Shown here one piece after another: positions 17,146-25,750 of a DNA stretch of 52,104 nucleotides. The notes beneath the pieces are model-generated. The model had not been told where the DNA came from. It searched no databases and saw only the letters and a list, made by a program, of their open reading frames with translations. The position numbers and the translations under genes are program-made. The DNA comes from Lichenibacterium dinghuense (GTDB taxonomy: Bacteria; Pseudomonadota; Alphaproteobacteria; Rhizobiales; Beijerinckiaceae), in assembly GCF_021730615.1 (NCBI RefSeq), contig NZ_JAJLMN010000005.1:1-52104 (forward strand), written 5' to 3'. Position 1 is the stretch's first letter. Each line of letters begins with the position of its first letter.

Positions 17146-17709
17146 ATGACGACGATGACCAAGGGCCTGCGCGCGCTCACCCTCGCTGCAGCTCTCGCGG
17201 CCGGCACGGCCTCGGTCGCCTACGCGGCGGACCCGATGGTGGGCGGCGCGCCGATGTCGCCCAGCAAGAACGTTGTCGAGAACGCTTCTCAGGCCAAGAA
17301 CCTGACCACCCTGGTGGCCGCCGTGAAGGCGGCGGGGCTCGTGAGCACCCTGGAGGGTCCCGGGCCGTTCACGGTGTTCGCGCCCACCAACGCGGCCTTC
17401 GACAAGCTGCCGAAGGGCACGGTTGAGAAGCTGACCCAGCCCGACATGAAGGCGGAGCTGACCAAGATCCTGACCTACCACGTAGTGCCGGGCAAGATCG
17501 ACAAGGCCGAGCTTGAGAAGGACATCAAGGCGAACGGCGGCTCCTACAACATGAAGACCGTCGAGGGTGAGACCCTCACGGCCAAGATGGATGGCGACAA
17601 GATCGCGCTCATCGACGCCAAGGGTGGGGGTGCCCTGGTGGAGCAGGCGGACGTCTATCAGTCCAACGGCGTCGCCTACACGATCGACTCCGTTCTGATG
17701 CCGAAGTGA
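17146..17709 (+). CDS. Secreted fasciclin (FAS1) domain protein
   Basis: 187-aa exported protein. A signal peptide (ALTLAAALAAGTASVAYA) is followed by one FAS1 domain: NLTTLVAAVKAAGLVSTLEG, PGPFTVFAPTNAAFDKLPKG (H1 box), ILTYHVVPGKID (YHV motif) and NGVAYTIDSVLMPK (H2 box). FAS1 proteins act in adhesion and matrix interactions, which fits a cellulose/biofilm plasmid. AGGAG lies seven bases before the ATG. Single-gene unit closed by a hairpin. Confidence 0.92.
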   Translation: MTTMTKGLRALTLAAALAAGTASVAYAADPMVGGAPMSPSKNVVENASQAKNLTTLVAAVKAAGLVSTLEGPGPFTVFAPTNAAFDKLPKGTVEKLTQPDMKAELTKILTYHVVPGKIDKAELEKDIKANGGSYNMKTVEGETLTAKMDGDKIALIDAKGGGALVEQADVYQSNGVAYTIDSVLMPK

Positions 17710-17734
17710 CCCCTTCGCTGAACTGAGATCGACG

Positions 17735-17765
17735 GGCCGGGCTGCCTTGGGGCGGCTCGGTTCGT
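17735..17765 (+). terminator. Hairpin after the fasciclin gene
   Basis: CCGGGCTGCC-ttgg-GGCGGCTCGG with a short t-rich end (ttcgtc). Probably the terminator of the FAS1 gene. Confidence 0.5.
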
Positions 17766-17797
17766 CACCCCGACCGTCGATGGATGGGTATCCCGGA

Positions 17798-18043
17798 ATG
17801 CTGACAGGCACGCAGCTCAAAGCAGCCCGCGCCTTGCTGGGCCTGCAACGATCCAAGCTGGCAGAGCGCATGTGCCTCCCAACGCTGATCATCAGGCTCG
17901 CCGAGTCGAGCGACGGTGAGTGCCCCGTCACGGTCGCTCGGGCGCGCCAGATCCAGGGATACCTGGAGCGACAGGGCATCGAGTTCCTGCCCGTCGGCAG
18001 TGAGCCGGCCGCTCGTCTCATGGTAGGTGCCATCGGCGCCTGA
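17798..18043 (+). CDS. Small HTH DNA-binding protein (plasmid HTH family, copy 2)
   Basis: 81-aa member of the same family as the genes at 30515-31365: MLTGTQLKAARALLGLQRSK, LAERMCLPTLIIRLAES, then ERQGIEFLPVGSEP. ATG at 17798 is chosen to match the paralogues' starts (MTLTGQQ, MVTGRQI); ATG at 17780 is possible. Convergent with the operon at 18114-18693. Confidence 0.7.
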   Translation: MLTGTQLKAARALLGLQRSKLAERMCLPTLIIRLAESSDGECPVTVARARQIQGYLERQGIEFLPVGSEPAARLMVGAIGA

Positions 18044-18113
18044 CGCGGCTCGGCCTGCTGCGCGCCGACAATGCCGGGAAATTGCCAAATTGCGGCCGGA
18101 AGGATGACGGCCC

Positions 18114-18368
18114 TCAATCATCCTGTTCGTCATCCACCAGTCGGCCACCCATGATCGCGATAGCGGCACGCGCAGCCCGTTCCGCCTTGTCGCGGTCGCC
18201 GGACACTTGGCCGTTGCGCACGAAGCAGCCGTGCGGGTCGTCGTAGACGGTCCAGTGCCACCGCTGGCCCGATGCATCGCTCTCGACGAGCCGCACATTG
18301 AACGACATGGGGCGGGGTGCCGCGGCCCTCACCTCGCGAGCCAGCCCTTCAGCTTGCCCTCGCGCCAT
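18114..18368 (-). CDS. Hypothetical protein, 84 aa
   Basis: Contains FNVRLVESDASGQRWHWTVY and DDPHGCFVRNGQVSGD, then KAERAARAAIAIMGGRL; looks like a small alpha/beta fold. Last gene of the minus operon whose first gene is split by IS21. An internal ATG at 18308 (MSFNVRL) would avoid the 40-bp overlap with the upstream gene. Confidence 0.55.
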   Translation of the reverse strand: MARGQAEGLAREVRAAAPRPMSFNVRLVESDASGQRWHWTVYDDPHGCFVRNGQVSGDRDKAERAARAAIAIMGGRLVDDEQDD

Positions 18369-18541
18369 AGCGTCCTGGCGTGGGTGCCGGGCGTCATGTC
18401 TTCAGCTCCCCGCGGCCGAGCGACCCTGCCGTCCCGCTCGGCCTCCATGTAGGCCAGGCACACGGCCTCTTGCTCGTCGCCGAGCTTGCGAAACAGCTCG
18501 CACATCGTCTCACGCTGGGGCGAGGCCGACCCAGGCCACAT
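18329..18541 (-). CDS. Hypothetical protein, 70 aa
   Basis: Small helical protein (MCELFRKLGDEQEAVCLAYM, then RTLWREGKLKGWLAR). Its ATG overlaps the stop of the preceding gene (TGATG at 18541), indicating translational coupling. Family not recognised. Confidence 0.55.
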   Translation of the reverse strand: MWPGSASPQRETMCELFRKLGDEQEAVCLAYMEAERDGRVARPRGAEDMTPGTHARTLWREGKLKGWLAR

Positions 18542-18693
18542 CAATGCATCCTCCGTCGCGCCATGCTCCAGAGCACGACCTCGCAGAGACGAAGAAGGCG
18601 CTCGCGCGTCTCCTGCCGGGTGGTGATACGGGCGGTCGGCAGTGTCGGGACAGAGGACGTCCTCGGGCTCGGCGGTGGCGCGATAGGCGTCAT
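18541..18693 (-). CDS. Hypothetical protein, 50 aa
   Basis: Short ORF (ITTRQETRERLLRLCEVVLW near the end). ATG at 18693 overlaps the stop of the IS21-interrupted gene (ATGA), and its own stop overlaps the next ATG. The coupling is the main reason for accepting it. Confidence 0.45.
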   Translation of the reverse strand: MTPIAPPPSPRTSSVPTLPTARITTRQETRERLLRLCEVVLWSMARRRMH

Positions 18694-18756
18694 GCTTCGA
18701 CAGCCCTCTGTCTGAGCGCGGCTTCCCCGGCCGACCGGGCGCTCTGCGTCGTGGAG
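18690..18756 (-). pseudogene. 3' part of the gene interrupted by IS21
   Basis: Without the IS and one copy of GTGGAG, the frame from 21617 runs DKSLKDYST|TQSARSAGEAALRQRAVEA to the stop at 18690. The gene was intact before insertion and headed the four-gene operon. Confidence 0.75.
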
Positions 18757-18927
18757 TGCGGATTCCGATCGAAGCCGGCCACTGATTCCGAGATGAAGCC
18801 GGCCGCCATTCCGATTTGATGCCGGCCACCGTTCCGAGATGAAGCCGGCCACCCTGATCCGGCAATAGCGTCCCCGCAGGTCAGCAACCGCGGCACCCTG
18901 CCTCGCCCCCCACGCGAGGAGATCGGG

Positions 18928-20466
18928 ATGCCGGCCAGGAGAGAGCTGACGATGCGACAGATCCGACACATGCTCCGGCTCGCCCGCGACGGGGTGAGCG
19001 CCCGCGAGATCGGCCGAACGCTCGGCATCGCGCGGTCCACCGTCCAGGACAACCTCGCCCGTGCGTCAGCGGCGGGCTTGGCTTGGCCGATCGATGAAGA
19101 GATCACCGACGCCGTCCTCGAACAGCGGCTGTTCGACCGCGTCGGCGTGAAGCAGGGCGTCAGACGACGCGTCGAGCCAGACTGGCCGTCGATGGTGCGC
19201 GAGATGCGCAGGCCCGGCGTCAACCTGATGGTTCTCTGGGAAGAGTATCGTGTATCTGAGCCCGGCGGCTACGGTTACTCGCGCTTCTGTGATCTTTACA
19301 GGGAGTTCGAACGCCGTGTCACGCCGGTGATGCGCCAACACCATGCCGCCGGCGACAAGGTGTTCGTCGACTATTCCGGCAAGCGCGTGCCCATCGTCGA
19401 TCCCGCCACCGGCGTGGTGAGACAGGCCGAGATCTTCGTGGCGGTGCTGGGCGCCTCCAACCTCACCTACGCCGAGGCGACGTGGACCCAGGCGCTGCCG
19501 GACTGGATCGGCGCCCACGTGCGCCTGTTCGACTTTCTGGGCGGCGTGCCGCGCCTGGTGGTGCCCGACAACCTCAAGAGCGGGATCAACAAGGCGTCCT
19601 TCTACGATCCGGAGATCAATCGCTCCTACGGCACCATGGCCGAGCACTACGGCATCGGCGTGCTGCCGGCCCGGCCGAGGAAGCCGCGCGACAAGGCCAA
19701 GGTGGAGAACGGCGTCCGCTTCGCCCAGAGCTACATCCTGGGACGCCTGCGGGCCCAGACGTTCTTCTCGCTGGCCGAGTGCAACGCCGCCATCGCGGCC
19801 ATGGTGGAGCGCATCAACGCCCACCCCATGCGCCGCCTCGGCACCACGCGCCGGGCGCTGTTCGAGGCCGTGGAGCGGGCCGCCCTGCTACCCCTGCCGT
19901 CGGCACCCTACGTCTTTGCCGAGTGGCGGCTGGCACGGGTCAACCTCGACTACCACGTCGAGGCTGCCGGCTTCCTGTACTCGGTGCCCCATGCGCTGAT
20001 CCGCGAGCAGGTGGACGTGCGCCTGACGGAGCGCACCGTGGAGGTGTTCCACCGCGGCCAGCGCGTCGCCGCCCACGACCGGCGTTATGGCGGCGCCCGG
20101 CACGGCACCGACGTCGAGCACATGCCGAGCGCTCACCGGCGCTACGCGGAATGGACGCCGGCCCGCTTCGAGCGCTGGGGCCGGGAGATCGGCCCCGAAA
20201 CCGAGGGCCTCGTCATCGCCATCCTGCGCGGGCGTCCCCATCCCGAGCAGGGCTTCCGCACCTGCCTGGGCGTGCTGCGCCTGTTTCGCGGCCTCGCCCC
20301 AGCTCGGGCCGAGGCCATCTCCGCCCGGGCCACGGCCATCGGTGCGCTCACCTACAAGAGCATCGCCTCCATCATTGCCAACAACCTCGACCGAAAGTCT
20401 CGAATAACAGAAACGACGAAGATCATCGATCATCCGAACCTGCGCGGCGCAGGCTACTTCCACTGA
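18928..20466 (+). CDS. istA: IS21 transposase IstA
   Basis: 512-aa transposase. N-terminal HTH (MRQIRHMLRLARDGVSAREI then GRTLGIARSTVQDNL), a DDE integrase core with KVFVDYSGKRVPI, LVVPDNLKSGI and KPRDKAKVENGV (acidic triad), and a C-terminal Mu-transposase-like domain. GAGGAG precedes the ATG. Followed 14 nt later by istB. Confidence 0.95.
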   Translation: MPARRELTMRQIRHMLRLARDGVSAREIGRTLGIARSTVQDNLARASAAGLAWPIDEEITDAVLEQRLFDRVGVKQGVRRRVEPDWPSMVREMRRPGVNLMVLWEEYRVSEPGGYGYSRFCDLYREFERRVTPVMRQHHAAGDKVFVDYSGKRVPIVDPATGVVRQAEIFVAVLGASNLTYAEATWTQALPDWIGAHVRLFDFLGGVPRLVVPDNLKSGINKASFYDPEINRSYGTMAEHYGIGVLPARPRKPRDKAKVENGVRFAQSYILGRLRAQTFFSLAECNAAIAAMVERINAHPMRRLGTTRRALFEAVERAALLPLPSAPYVFAEWRLARVNLDYHVEAAGFLYSVPHALIREQVDVRLTERTVEVFHRGQRVAAHDRRYGGARHGTDVEHMPSAHRRYAEWTPARFERWGREIGPETEGLVIAILRGRPHPEQGFRTCLGVLRLFRGLAPARAEAISARATAIGALTYKSIASIIANNLDRKSRITETTKIIDHPNLRGAGYFH

Positions 20467-20480
20467 TAGGAGACTTGACG

Positions 20481-21224
20481 ATGCTTGCTCATCCCACACT
20501 CGAACTTCTGCACGGCCTCGGCCTGCACGGCATGGCGCAGGGCTACAAGACCCTGGACGGGAACCCGGAAGCGCAGGCGCTGACGCACGCCGAGTGGCTC
20601 GGCATCATCCTGGAGCACGAGAAGACCCTGCGCGAGCAGAAGCGCTTCGAAACCCGCGCCCGCGCCGCCCACCTGCGCCATCCGGCCAGCGTCGAGGATG
20701 TCGACTACCGCGCCCATCGCGGCCTCGACCGTGCCCTGTTCCTCAAGCTGTCCGGCTGCGACTGGATCCGAAGCCGGCGCAACCTGGTGATCACCGGGCC
20801 GTGCGGTGTCGGCAAAAGCTGGCTCGCCTGCGCGCTCGGCCAGAAGGCCTGCCGGGAGGACCTGTCGGTCCTGTACTACCGTGTGCCGCGCCTGTTCGCG
20901 GCGCTCGGTCTGGCGCGCGGCGACGGCCGCTATGCCAAACTGCTCAAGCAGCTCGCCCGCGCCAGGCTGCTGATCCTCGACGATTGGGGCCCTGAGCCCC
21001 TCAGCGCCGAGCAGGCGCGCGACCTTCTGGAGATCGTGGAGGACCGCTACGACGCCGGCTCGGTGCTGATCACCAGCCAGGTGCCGGTCGACCGCTGGTA
21101 CGAGATGATCGCCATCCCGACCCTGGCCGATGCCGTGCTGGACCGCCTGATCCACAACGCCTACCGGATCGCGTTGTCCGGCGACAGCCTGCGCAAGCAC
21201 CGCCCTGCCGACCAGCTGGCTTGA
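20481..21224 (+). CDS. istB: IS21 helper ATPase IstB
   Basis: 247-aa AAA+ ATPase that activates IstA and selects targets. Walker A is GPCGVGKSWLA, Walker B is RLLILDDWGPEPL, and SVLITSQVPVDRWYEMI follows as sensor region. Complete; it begins after a ...GGAGACTTGACG leader. Confidence 0.95.
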   Translation: MLAHPTLELLHGLGLHGMAQGYKTLDGNPEAQALTHAEWLGIILEHEKTLREQKRFETRARAAHLRHPASVEDVDYRAHRGLDRALFLKLSGCDWIRSRRNLVITGPCGVGKSWLACALGQKACREDLSVLYYRVPRLFAALGLARGDGRYAKLLKQLARARLLILDDWGPEPLSAEQARDLLEIVEDRYDAGSVLITSQVPVDRWYEMIAIPTLADAVLDRLIHNAYRIALSGDSLRKHRPADQLA

Positions 21225-21372
21225 CCCGAAACACTCCTCGACCGATCTACGAACCCGACCAGCGGGGCGCCATCGCCGTGGCCGGCTTCAGATCGGAACG
21301 GTGGCCGGCTTCATGTTGGAATGCTGGCCGGCTTGAAATCGGAATACCCGGCCGGCTTCGTCGGAATCTGCA

Positions 21373-21617
21373 GTGGAGTAGTCCTTGAGGCTTTTGTCGA
21401 ACACCAGCGCCCCGAAACGGCGGATCTCCCAACCATACTCCAGGCCACCGGTGGGGCGCCGAACGACGAATACCTCCAGCGTGTCTCTGGGCAGGGCCGC
21501 CTCCCTCTTGCGCCGCCTCGCCTCGATCGCGGCCGCACGAGCGGCTTCCGTGAAATGACGTCGCGTTGGTCTGGTGAGCGGCATGTCGTCGAGCCCCAAC
21601 GATGGACACGCGTCCAT
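21373..21617 (-). pseudogene. 5' part of the gene interrupted by IS21
   Basis: Encodes RPTRRHFTEAARAAAIEARR, then TLEVFVVRRPTGGLEYGWEI, RRFGALVFDKSLKDYST. Start ATG at 21584 or 21617. Reading into the IS adds foreign residues. The protein (about 93-104 aa when whole) is of unknown function; its remainder is at 18690-18756. Confidence 0.7.
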
Positions 21618-21835
21618 GTGGCACGCTCAACCCGCTCCAGCCCTCATCTCAAGTTAATTCTTCGTTCATTTTTCAGAAAAATCGCTTTTGTCAGATCGGC
21701 GATGCGCTCCGCCTTTCTCCTGACATCTAACATAAGCTACCAACAAACGATGCAATGATAGGTCATTATTGATAAATATGTAATCTCGGTGAGTTTTTGT
21801 ACGGAACTTGGGTTGGATTACTGTCCTTAATCCGT

Positions 21836-21915
21836 GCGCCTTCGGGCGCATGCCCTTTTTGGGCGTTCCTCCCCAGACTTGGGCCGCTCGCCGGAAGGTG
21901 GAGCGGCCCTCTTTC
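21836..21915 (+). ncRNA. Candidate small RNA, intact copy
   Basis: Three consecutive hairpins: GCGCC-ttcg-GGCGC (21836-21849), GCCC-ttttt-GGGC (21852-21864), then a single-stranded ttcctcccc (21866-21874) and a terminator GGGCCGCTC...GAGCGGCCC followed by tcttt (21881-21915). The exposed cctcccc could pair with Shine-Dalgarno sequences, as in several alphaproteobacterial sRNA families. A second copy at 10020-10049/11432-11470 is split by an IS. Family name not assigned. Confidence 0.55.
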
Positions 21916-22065
21916 GGGCTCCGGTTTCTTCCGCCCTGCCGCCTCGTTTCACGACGCAAGCTTGGACGTTCCCCAATCGCGGTAACTCGGACAGGCTGCT
22001 CCAGCTTGCCGGCCATGAGCAGCAACCCCGCCTCGATGCAGGATATGCCCATGGGAGAATAACTG

Positions 22066-22458
22066 ATGCGCCTCGCCCTTGCTGCCTCAGTGATGCTGGT
22101 CGCAGGATCGGGATGGGCCGCCTCTCCTCGCCTCATCAGCACGACGCCGGGCAAGGATGCGCCGATCGGGGTTTACGCCGTGGTCCGCAGCGACTGCTCG
22201 GTCGGCGCCGCACCAGACATCCGCGTCATCCGACGTCCGGCGCACGGCGCCATCATGGTCGACGATGTCCGGCTGGCAGGGAGGGGTTCCGACCGGTGCG
22301 CGCCCGTAGTGGCTCTCGCCCATCGGGTGACGTACAGGCCGGCAGCGGGGTTCGTCGGCCAGGACGAGGTAACATTCGACATCGTCGATCGTGATACGGG
22401 GCAGGCTGATTCGCATCCGGTGACGATCGTCGTGCAGCCTGGGCTGCCGAACATCTGA
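22066..22458 (+). CDS. Secreted Ig-like/cadherin-type small protein
   Basis: 130-aa exported protein: signal peptide (RLALAASVMLVAGSGWAAS), then a beta-rich domain with RRPAHGAIMVDD and VTYRPAAGFVGQDEVTFDIV, the pattern of bacterial Ig-like/VCBS-type repeats (YTPxxGFxGxDxFTY). Two Cys may form a disulfide. Possibly a matrix or surface protein; no partner is visible. Confidence 0.65.
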   Translation: MRLALAASVMLVAGSGWAASPRLISTTPGKDAPIGVYAVVRSDCSVGAAPDIRVIRRPAHGAIMVDDVRLAGRGSDRCAPVVALAHRVTYRPAAGFVGQDEVTFDIVDRDTGQADSHPVTIVVQPGLPNI

Positions 22459-22494
22459 GCGCTTCTCCGCCGATCGAAGCCGTCGCTGCTACCC

Positions 22495-22588
22495 GCTGAA
22501 CGATGTCCCGGAGCACCGAAAGCGCCAAGTCGTGGCGCTGCAGGCTCGGCGGGCGTGCGGGGACCTGTTCGAGGGGCCGTATGGGTAA
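22495..22588 (+). pseudogene. HNH endonuclease C-terminal remnant
   Basis: Frame LNDVPEHRKRQVVALQARRA then CGDLFEGPYG and stop. Shares its ending, at DNA level too (gacctgttcgaggggccgta), with the remnant at 14005-14182. The HNH core upstream is missing. Confidence 0.5.
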
Positions 22589-22653
22589 GCGTAGGGCTGC
22601 CGGTCGCTCAGTCCCCTCGACAGCCCGAGGTGGACGTGCGCCTCTTGTCTGCG

Positions 22654-25014
22654 ATGGCAGGCGCACACTTTCACGGTTGGCCAGCAGGCGATGGCGAGAT
22701 GGCCGGGCACACCCGCGCGTTCGACTGGTCGACGACGCCGCTGGGGCCGAGCGAGGCGTGGCCGCTGCCGCTGCGCACGGCTGTCGAGATGATGCTGGCA
22801 TCGCCGATGCTGGCCACTCTGGCGGTCGGGCCCGAGCGGGTGTTCCTCTACAACGACGAGGCCGCCCGCCACTACGGCGGCAGCCATCCGGGCGTGCTCG
22901 GCCTTCCGCTGGCGCAGGCCTTCGCGCACGAGTTCGCCGACATCGCCCCCTTCTACGACCGCGTGTTCGGCGGGGAAAGCCTGCACGTCCCCGCGCAGCC
23001 GCTCGATCCGGGCCGACGCGGCGCGGCCGAGGTCTTCGACGCTTATCTGACGCCGGTGCGCGAGGTCGGTGGCGGCGTCATCGCAGCCCACATGACCGGC
23101 TTCGCCGTCGGCGAGCGCCTGCAAGCCGAGGCGAGGCTGCGCGCCAGCGAGGAGCGGCAGGCCTTCCTGCTCCGGCTCAGCGACGCGCTGCGGCCGGTCG
23201 GCGACCCGGTCGAAGTCCAGCGCATCGCCACGCGGATGCTGGGCCAGCACCTCGGGGCGACGCGCGTCTTCTACGTGGCCGTCGGCAGCGACGGCGACAC
23301 CGCCGACATCCTGCACGACTACACGGACGGCGTTCCAAGCCGGGTCGGCCGCTACTCGCTGCAGGCCTTCTCGTCCTCCGCGCTCCGCGAATGGCGCGCC
23401 GGACGGACGGCCAGCACCGACGACGTCGAGGACGACACGCGCTACAGCCGCGCCGAGCGCGAAGCCTACGCGTCCGTGTCGACGCGCGCCGGGTTCGGTG
23501 TTCCTTTGATCAAAGAGGGGCGGCTGGTGGCGCTGCTCGGCGTCAACCAAGCCACGCCCAGGCATTGGTCCGATGACGACATCGAGATAACCGGCGATGT
23601 TGCTGAACGCACCTGGACGGCAGTCGAGCGTGCCCGTGCCGAGACGGCGCTGCGCGAGAGCGAGGAGGAACGCCGTTCGCTCATCACTGAGATGAACGAG
23701 GGCTTCTGCATTCTGGAAGTGATCCTCAACGACAACGACCGCGGAGTGGACTACCGCTTCCTCGAGACCAATCCGGCGTTCGTGCGGCAGGGCGGCTTCG
23801 ACCCCGCCGGCCGGCTGATGTCGGAGATCGCGCCGATCGAGCCGGTCTGGCCCGCGGCCTATGGGCGGGTGGCGGCGACCGGCGTGCCCGAGCGGATTGT
23901 CGGCGGTGCCGCTGCCTTCGGTCGCATTTACGAGGTCTATGCCTTCCGCATCGGCAAATCGGTGGATCGTCGAATCGCGGTCTTCTTCACAGACATCACC
24001 GCCCGCACAATCGCCGAGGAACGGTTGCGAGAAAGCGAGGAGCAGCAGAGGCTGACGCTGCAGCTCGTCCCCGCCATGCTGTGGTCGGCCGATCCCGCCG
24101 GGCACCTCATCACTGCAGATCAGCGATGGAAGGCATCGACCGGGCTGGGTGACGCCGACGTCAACGATTTCGGCTGGCTCGACGCGGTCCACCCCGACGA
24201 CAGGGAAGCCACGCAGGCGGCCTTCGCGCATGCCTACGCCACGGGCGAGCCGATCGAGCGACAGCACCGCATCCATCATGTCGGGGACGGATACCGATGG
24301 CACCTCGTCCGACATGTCCCCGTGCGCGACGAAAGCGGCGCCATCACGCGCTGGTTCGGCGCCGCCATCGACGTTCACGACCTGCATGAGCTTCAGGACC
24401 GCCAGGACGTCTTGGTCGCCGAGCTGCAGCATCGCACCCGCAACCTCATCGCCGTGGTGAAGGGCATCGCCAACGACATGATGGAGGAGACTGGCCCAAC
24501 CGACGCTTTCCGCGCCGCCTTCTCCGACCGCTTGTCGGCCCTGTCGCGGGTGCAGGGTCTGCTGTCGCGCGCCGAAGCCGAGCCGATCACCATCGGCAAC
24601 CTGCTGCGCCTGGAACTCGACGCGGTCGGGGCAACTGTCTCCGGGGCGCGCGTCACCACCGAAGGACCGGAGGTCTACCTGCGCCCGTCCACCGTGCAGA
24701 CGCTCGCGCTCGCGCTGCACGAACTCGCCACCAATGCGCGCAAGCATGGTGCGCTGTCGCACGAAGGTGGGCGCCTCGCCGTGACGTGGCGAAAACGGGC
24801 TGAGGCCGGTGAATGCCGTCTCGCGATCGAATGGGTCGAGACCGGCCTGGAACAGGCTACGGAACGGCCTGCTTTGAACAGGCCGGGCGGCGGCTACGGC
24901 CGCGAGCTGATCGAGCACGCACTGCCGCACACTCTCGGTGCCCGCACCAGCTACGCCCTGACGGCCTCGGGCGTGCGCTGCACCATCGACCTCGTGGCTC
25001 GGCCTGGAACTTGA
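22654..25014 (+). CDS. PAS/GAF sensor histidine kinase, HWE type
   Basis: About 786 aa, no membrane helix. Order: N-terminal PAS (FDWSTTPLGPSEAWPLPLRT), GAF domain (about 165-330), PAS (about 340-460), PAS-fold (about 465-580), then the HWE/HisKA_2 kinase: AELQHRTRNLIAVVKGIAND with phospho-acceptor His near 590, HELATNARKHGALS N-box near 690, and WVETGL. HWE kinases in alphaproteobacteria often feed general stress or light responses. No response regulator gene is adjacent, so the partner is unknown. Start is ATG 22654 or 22699. Confidence 0.9.
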   Translation: MAGAHFHGWPAGDGEMAGHTRAFDWSTTPLGPSEAWPLPLRTAVEMMLASPMLATLAVGPERVFLYNDEAARHYGGSHPGVLGLPLAQAFAHEFADIAPFYDRVFGGESLHVPAQPLDPGRRGAAEVFDAYLTPVREVGGGVIAAHMTGFAVGERLQAEARLRASEERQAFLLRLSDALRPVGDPVEVQRIATRMLGQHLGATRVFYVAVGSDGDTADILHDYTDGVPSRVGRYSLQAFSSSALREWRAGRTASTDDVEDDTRYSRAEREAYASVSTRAGFGVPLIKEGRLVALLGVNQATPRHWSDDDIEITGDVAERTWTAVERARAETALRESEEERRSLITEMNEGFCILEVILNDNDRGVDYRFLETNPAFVRQGGFDPAGRLMSEIAPIEPVWPAAYGRVAATGVPERIVGGAAAFGRIYEVYAFRIGKSVDRRIAVFFTDITARTIAEERLRESEEQQRLTLQLVPAMLWSADPAGHLITADQRWKASTGLGDADVNDFGWLDAVHPDDREATQAAFAHAYATGEPIERQHRIHHVGDGYRWHLVRHVPVRDESGAITRWFGAAIDVHDLHELQDRQDVLVAELQHRTRNLIAVVKGIANDMMEETGPTDAFRAAFSDRLSALSRVQGLLSRAEAEPITIGNLLRLELDAVGATVSGARVTTEGPEVYLRPSTVQTLALALHELATNARKHGALSHEGGRLAVTWRKRAEAGECRLAIEWVETGLEQATERPALNRPGGGYGRELIEHALPHTLGARTSYALTASGVRCTIDLVARPGT

Positions 25015-25021
25015 GGCGCCC

Positions 25022-25052
25022 GGGGGAGGCCAGTACGGACGCGGCCTCCCCC
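25022..25052 (+). terminator. Terminator-like hairpin after the kinase gene
   Basis: GGGGGAGGCC and GGCCTCCCCC enclose agtacggacgc. Eight nt after the stop codon. Same module as 16998-17026. Confidence 0.65.
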
Positions 25053-25127
25053 AACCCGACAGCCGCGGCGGATCGCGCGGCCGACCGGGACACCATGGGG
25101 CGGGATGGTTGATGGCGGGTTGACGAC

Positions 25128-25436
25128 TCATGCGTCCAGCCCGAGCCCCTTCCGCAACATCTCGTTCGCCCGGCCCTGCCAGCCCGAGCCGCTGGCCCGC
25201 AGCGTCGCGAGCACGTCCTTGTCGAGGCGGAGTGAAACAAGATCCTTGGTCGGCGCCCTCTGCGGGCCGCGGCGGCGCTCCATGGCGGCCACCAGCTCCG
25301 GCATGGCCTCGGCGAGCGGGCGCGACTTGGCGAAGTCCTCGGCCGTCAGCTCGGGATTGTCGCTCACGTCGTCCCAATCCTCTTGAGTGTAGCCGTGGCC
25401 CGGCTCGAAGCCGGGGGCGTGTTCATGCGAAGCCAT
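25128..25436 (-). CDS. brnA: BrnA-type antitoxin
   Basis: 102-aa antitoxin. The N-terminal half is acidic with DNPELTAEDFAKSRPLAEAM, the BrnA hallmark. The C-terminal RHH-like DNA-binding part reads KDLVSLRLDKDVLATLRASG and WQGRANEMLRKGLGL. It neutralises BrnT and represses the operon. It overlaps the brnT 3' end by 14 bp. Likely a plasmid-maintenance module. Confidence 0.87.
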   Translation of the reverse strand: MASHEHAPGFEPGHGYTQEDWDDVSDNPELTAEDFAKSRPLAEAMPELVAAMERRRGPQRAPTKDLVSLRLDKDVLATLRASGSGWQGRANEMLRKGLGLDA

Positions 25437-25698
25437 GGAGGGTCCTTTCCGTAAGGCTGGCGGGCCGGAGGCTGACCAGGGACAGCGCCTCCGACCCGAG
25501 CGGGGAGACGATCGCGACCACGACGAGCTCGCCGCCCATCCACCCGATGAGGGCGAAGCGCGTCCGGCCGGTGCGGCTGGTGTAGGCCTCGAACTGGCGC
25601 GCCGTACGGAAGTCGAACCCGTCAGCGAAGCCGTCCATGTCCAACCCGTGCTTGCGGAGGTTGGATAGGCGCTTCGGTTCGTCGAACACGATCATCAT
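25423..25698 (-). CDS. brnT: BrnT-type toxin (RelE-fold ribonuclease)
   Basis: 91-aa toxin: FDEPKRLSNLRKHGLDMDGF matches the BrnT start (W/FDExKxxxNxxKHG), then RFALIGWMGGELVVVAI and SLRPASLTERTLHGFA. In the family it cleaves RNA and stops translation until bound by BrnA. First gene of the pair. ATG at 25698 or 25695. Confidence 0.87.
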   Translation of the reverse strand: MMIVFDEPKRLSNLRKHGLDMDGFADGFDFRTARQFEAYTSRTGRTRFALIGWMGGELVVVAIVSPLGSEALSLVSLRPASLTERTLHGFA

Positions 25699-25704
25699 GG
25701 ACAG

Positions 25705-25750
25705 ATTGTAGATACAACATAGGGAGTGTCAACTCTGATTGTAGCTACAT
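25705..25750 (-). promoter_or_regulatory. brnTA promoter with two operator palindromes
   Basis: Minus strand: TTGACA (25732-25727), 16 nt, TACAAT (25710-25705). Two related palindromes flank or overlap it: TTGTAGATACAA (25706-25717, over the -10) and TTGTAGCTACAT (25739-25750, upstream of -35). They are natural binding sites for BrnA autorepression. Confidence 0.7.

Larger units (their letters stand above)
18757..21372 (+). mobile_element. IS21 family element, 2.6 kb, with 6-bp target duplication
   Basis: Begins TGCGGATTCCGATCGAAGCC and ends with the complement of TGCAGATTCCGACGAAGCC, i.e. TG...CA ends. Both ends carry arrays of the subterminal unit (a)tgAAGCCGGCCAC (left 18771-18853, right 21279-21360, inverted), the multiple terminal repeats typical of IS21 transposase binding sites. 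GTGGAG flanks both sides (18751-18756 and 21373-21378). Encodes istA and istB. Confidence 0.92.

Noticed and set aside
19482-20480. Extension of istB upstream to make a 580-aa protein
   Set aside because: The first 330 residues are istA in another frame; IstB starts at 20481.
22489-25377. 962-aa minus-strand ORF
   Set aside because: Shadow of the histidine kinase gene, whose PAS/GAF/HWE motifs are on the plus strand.
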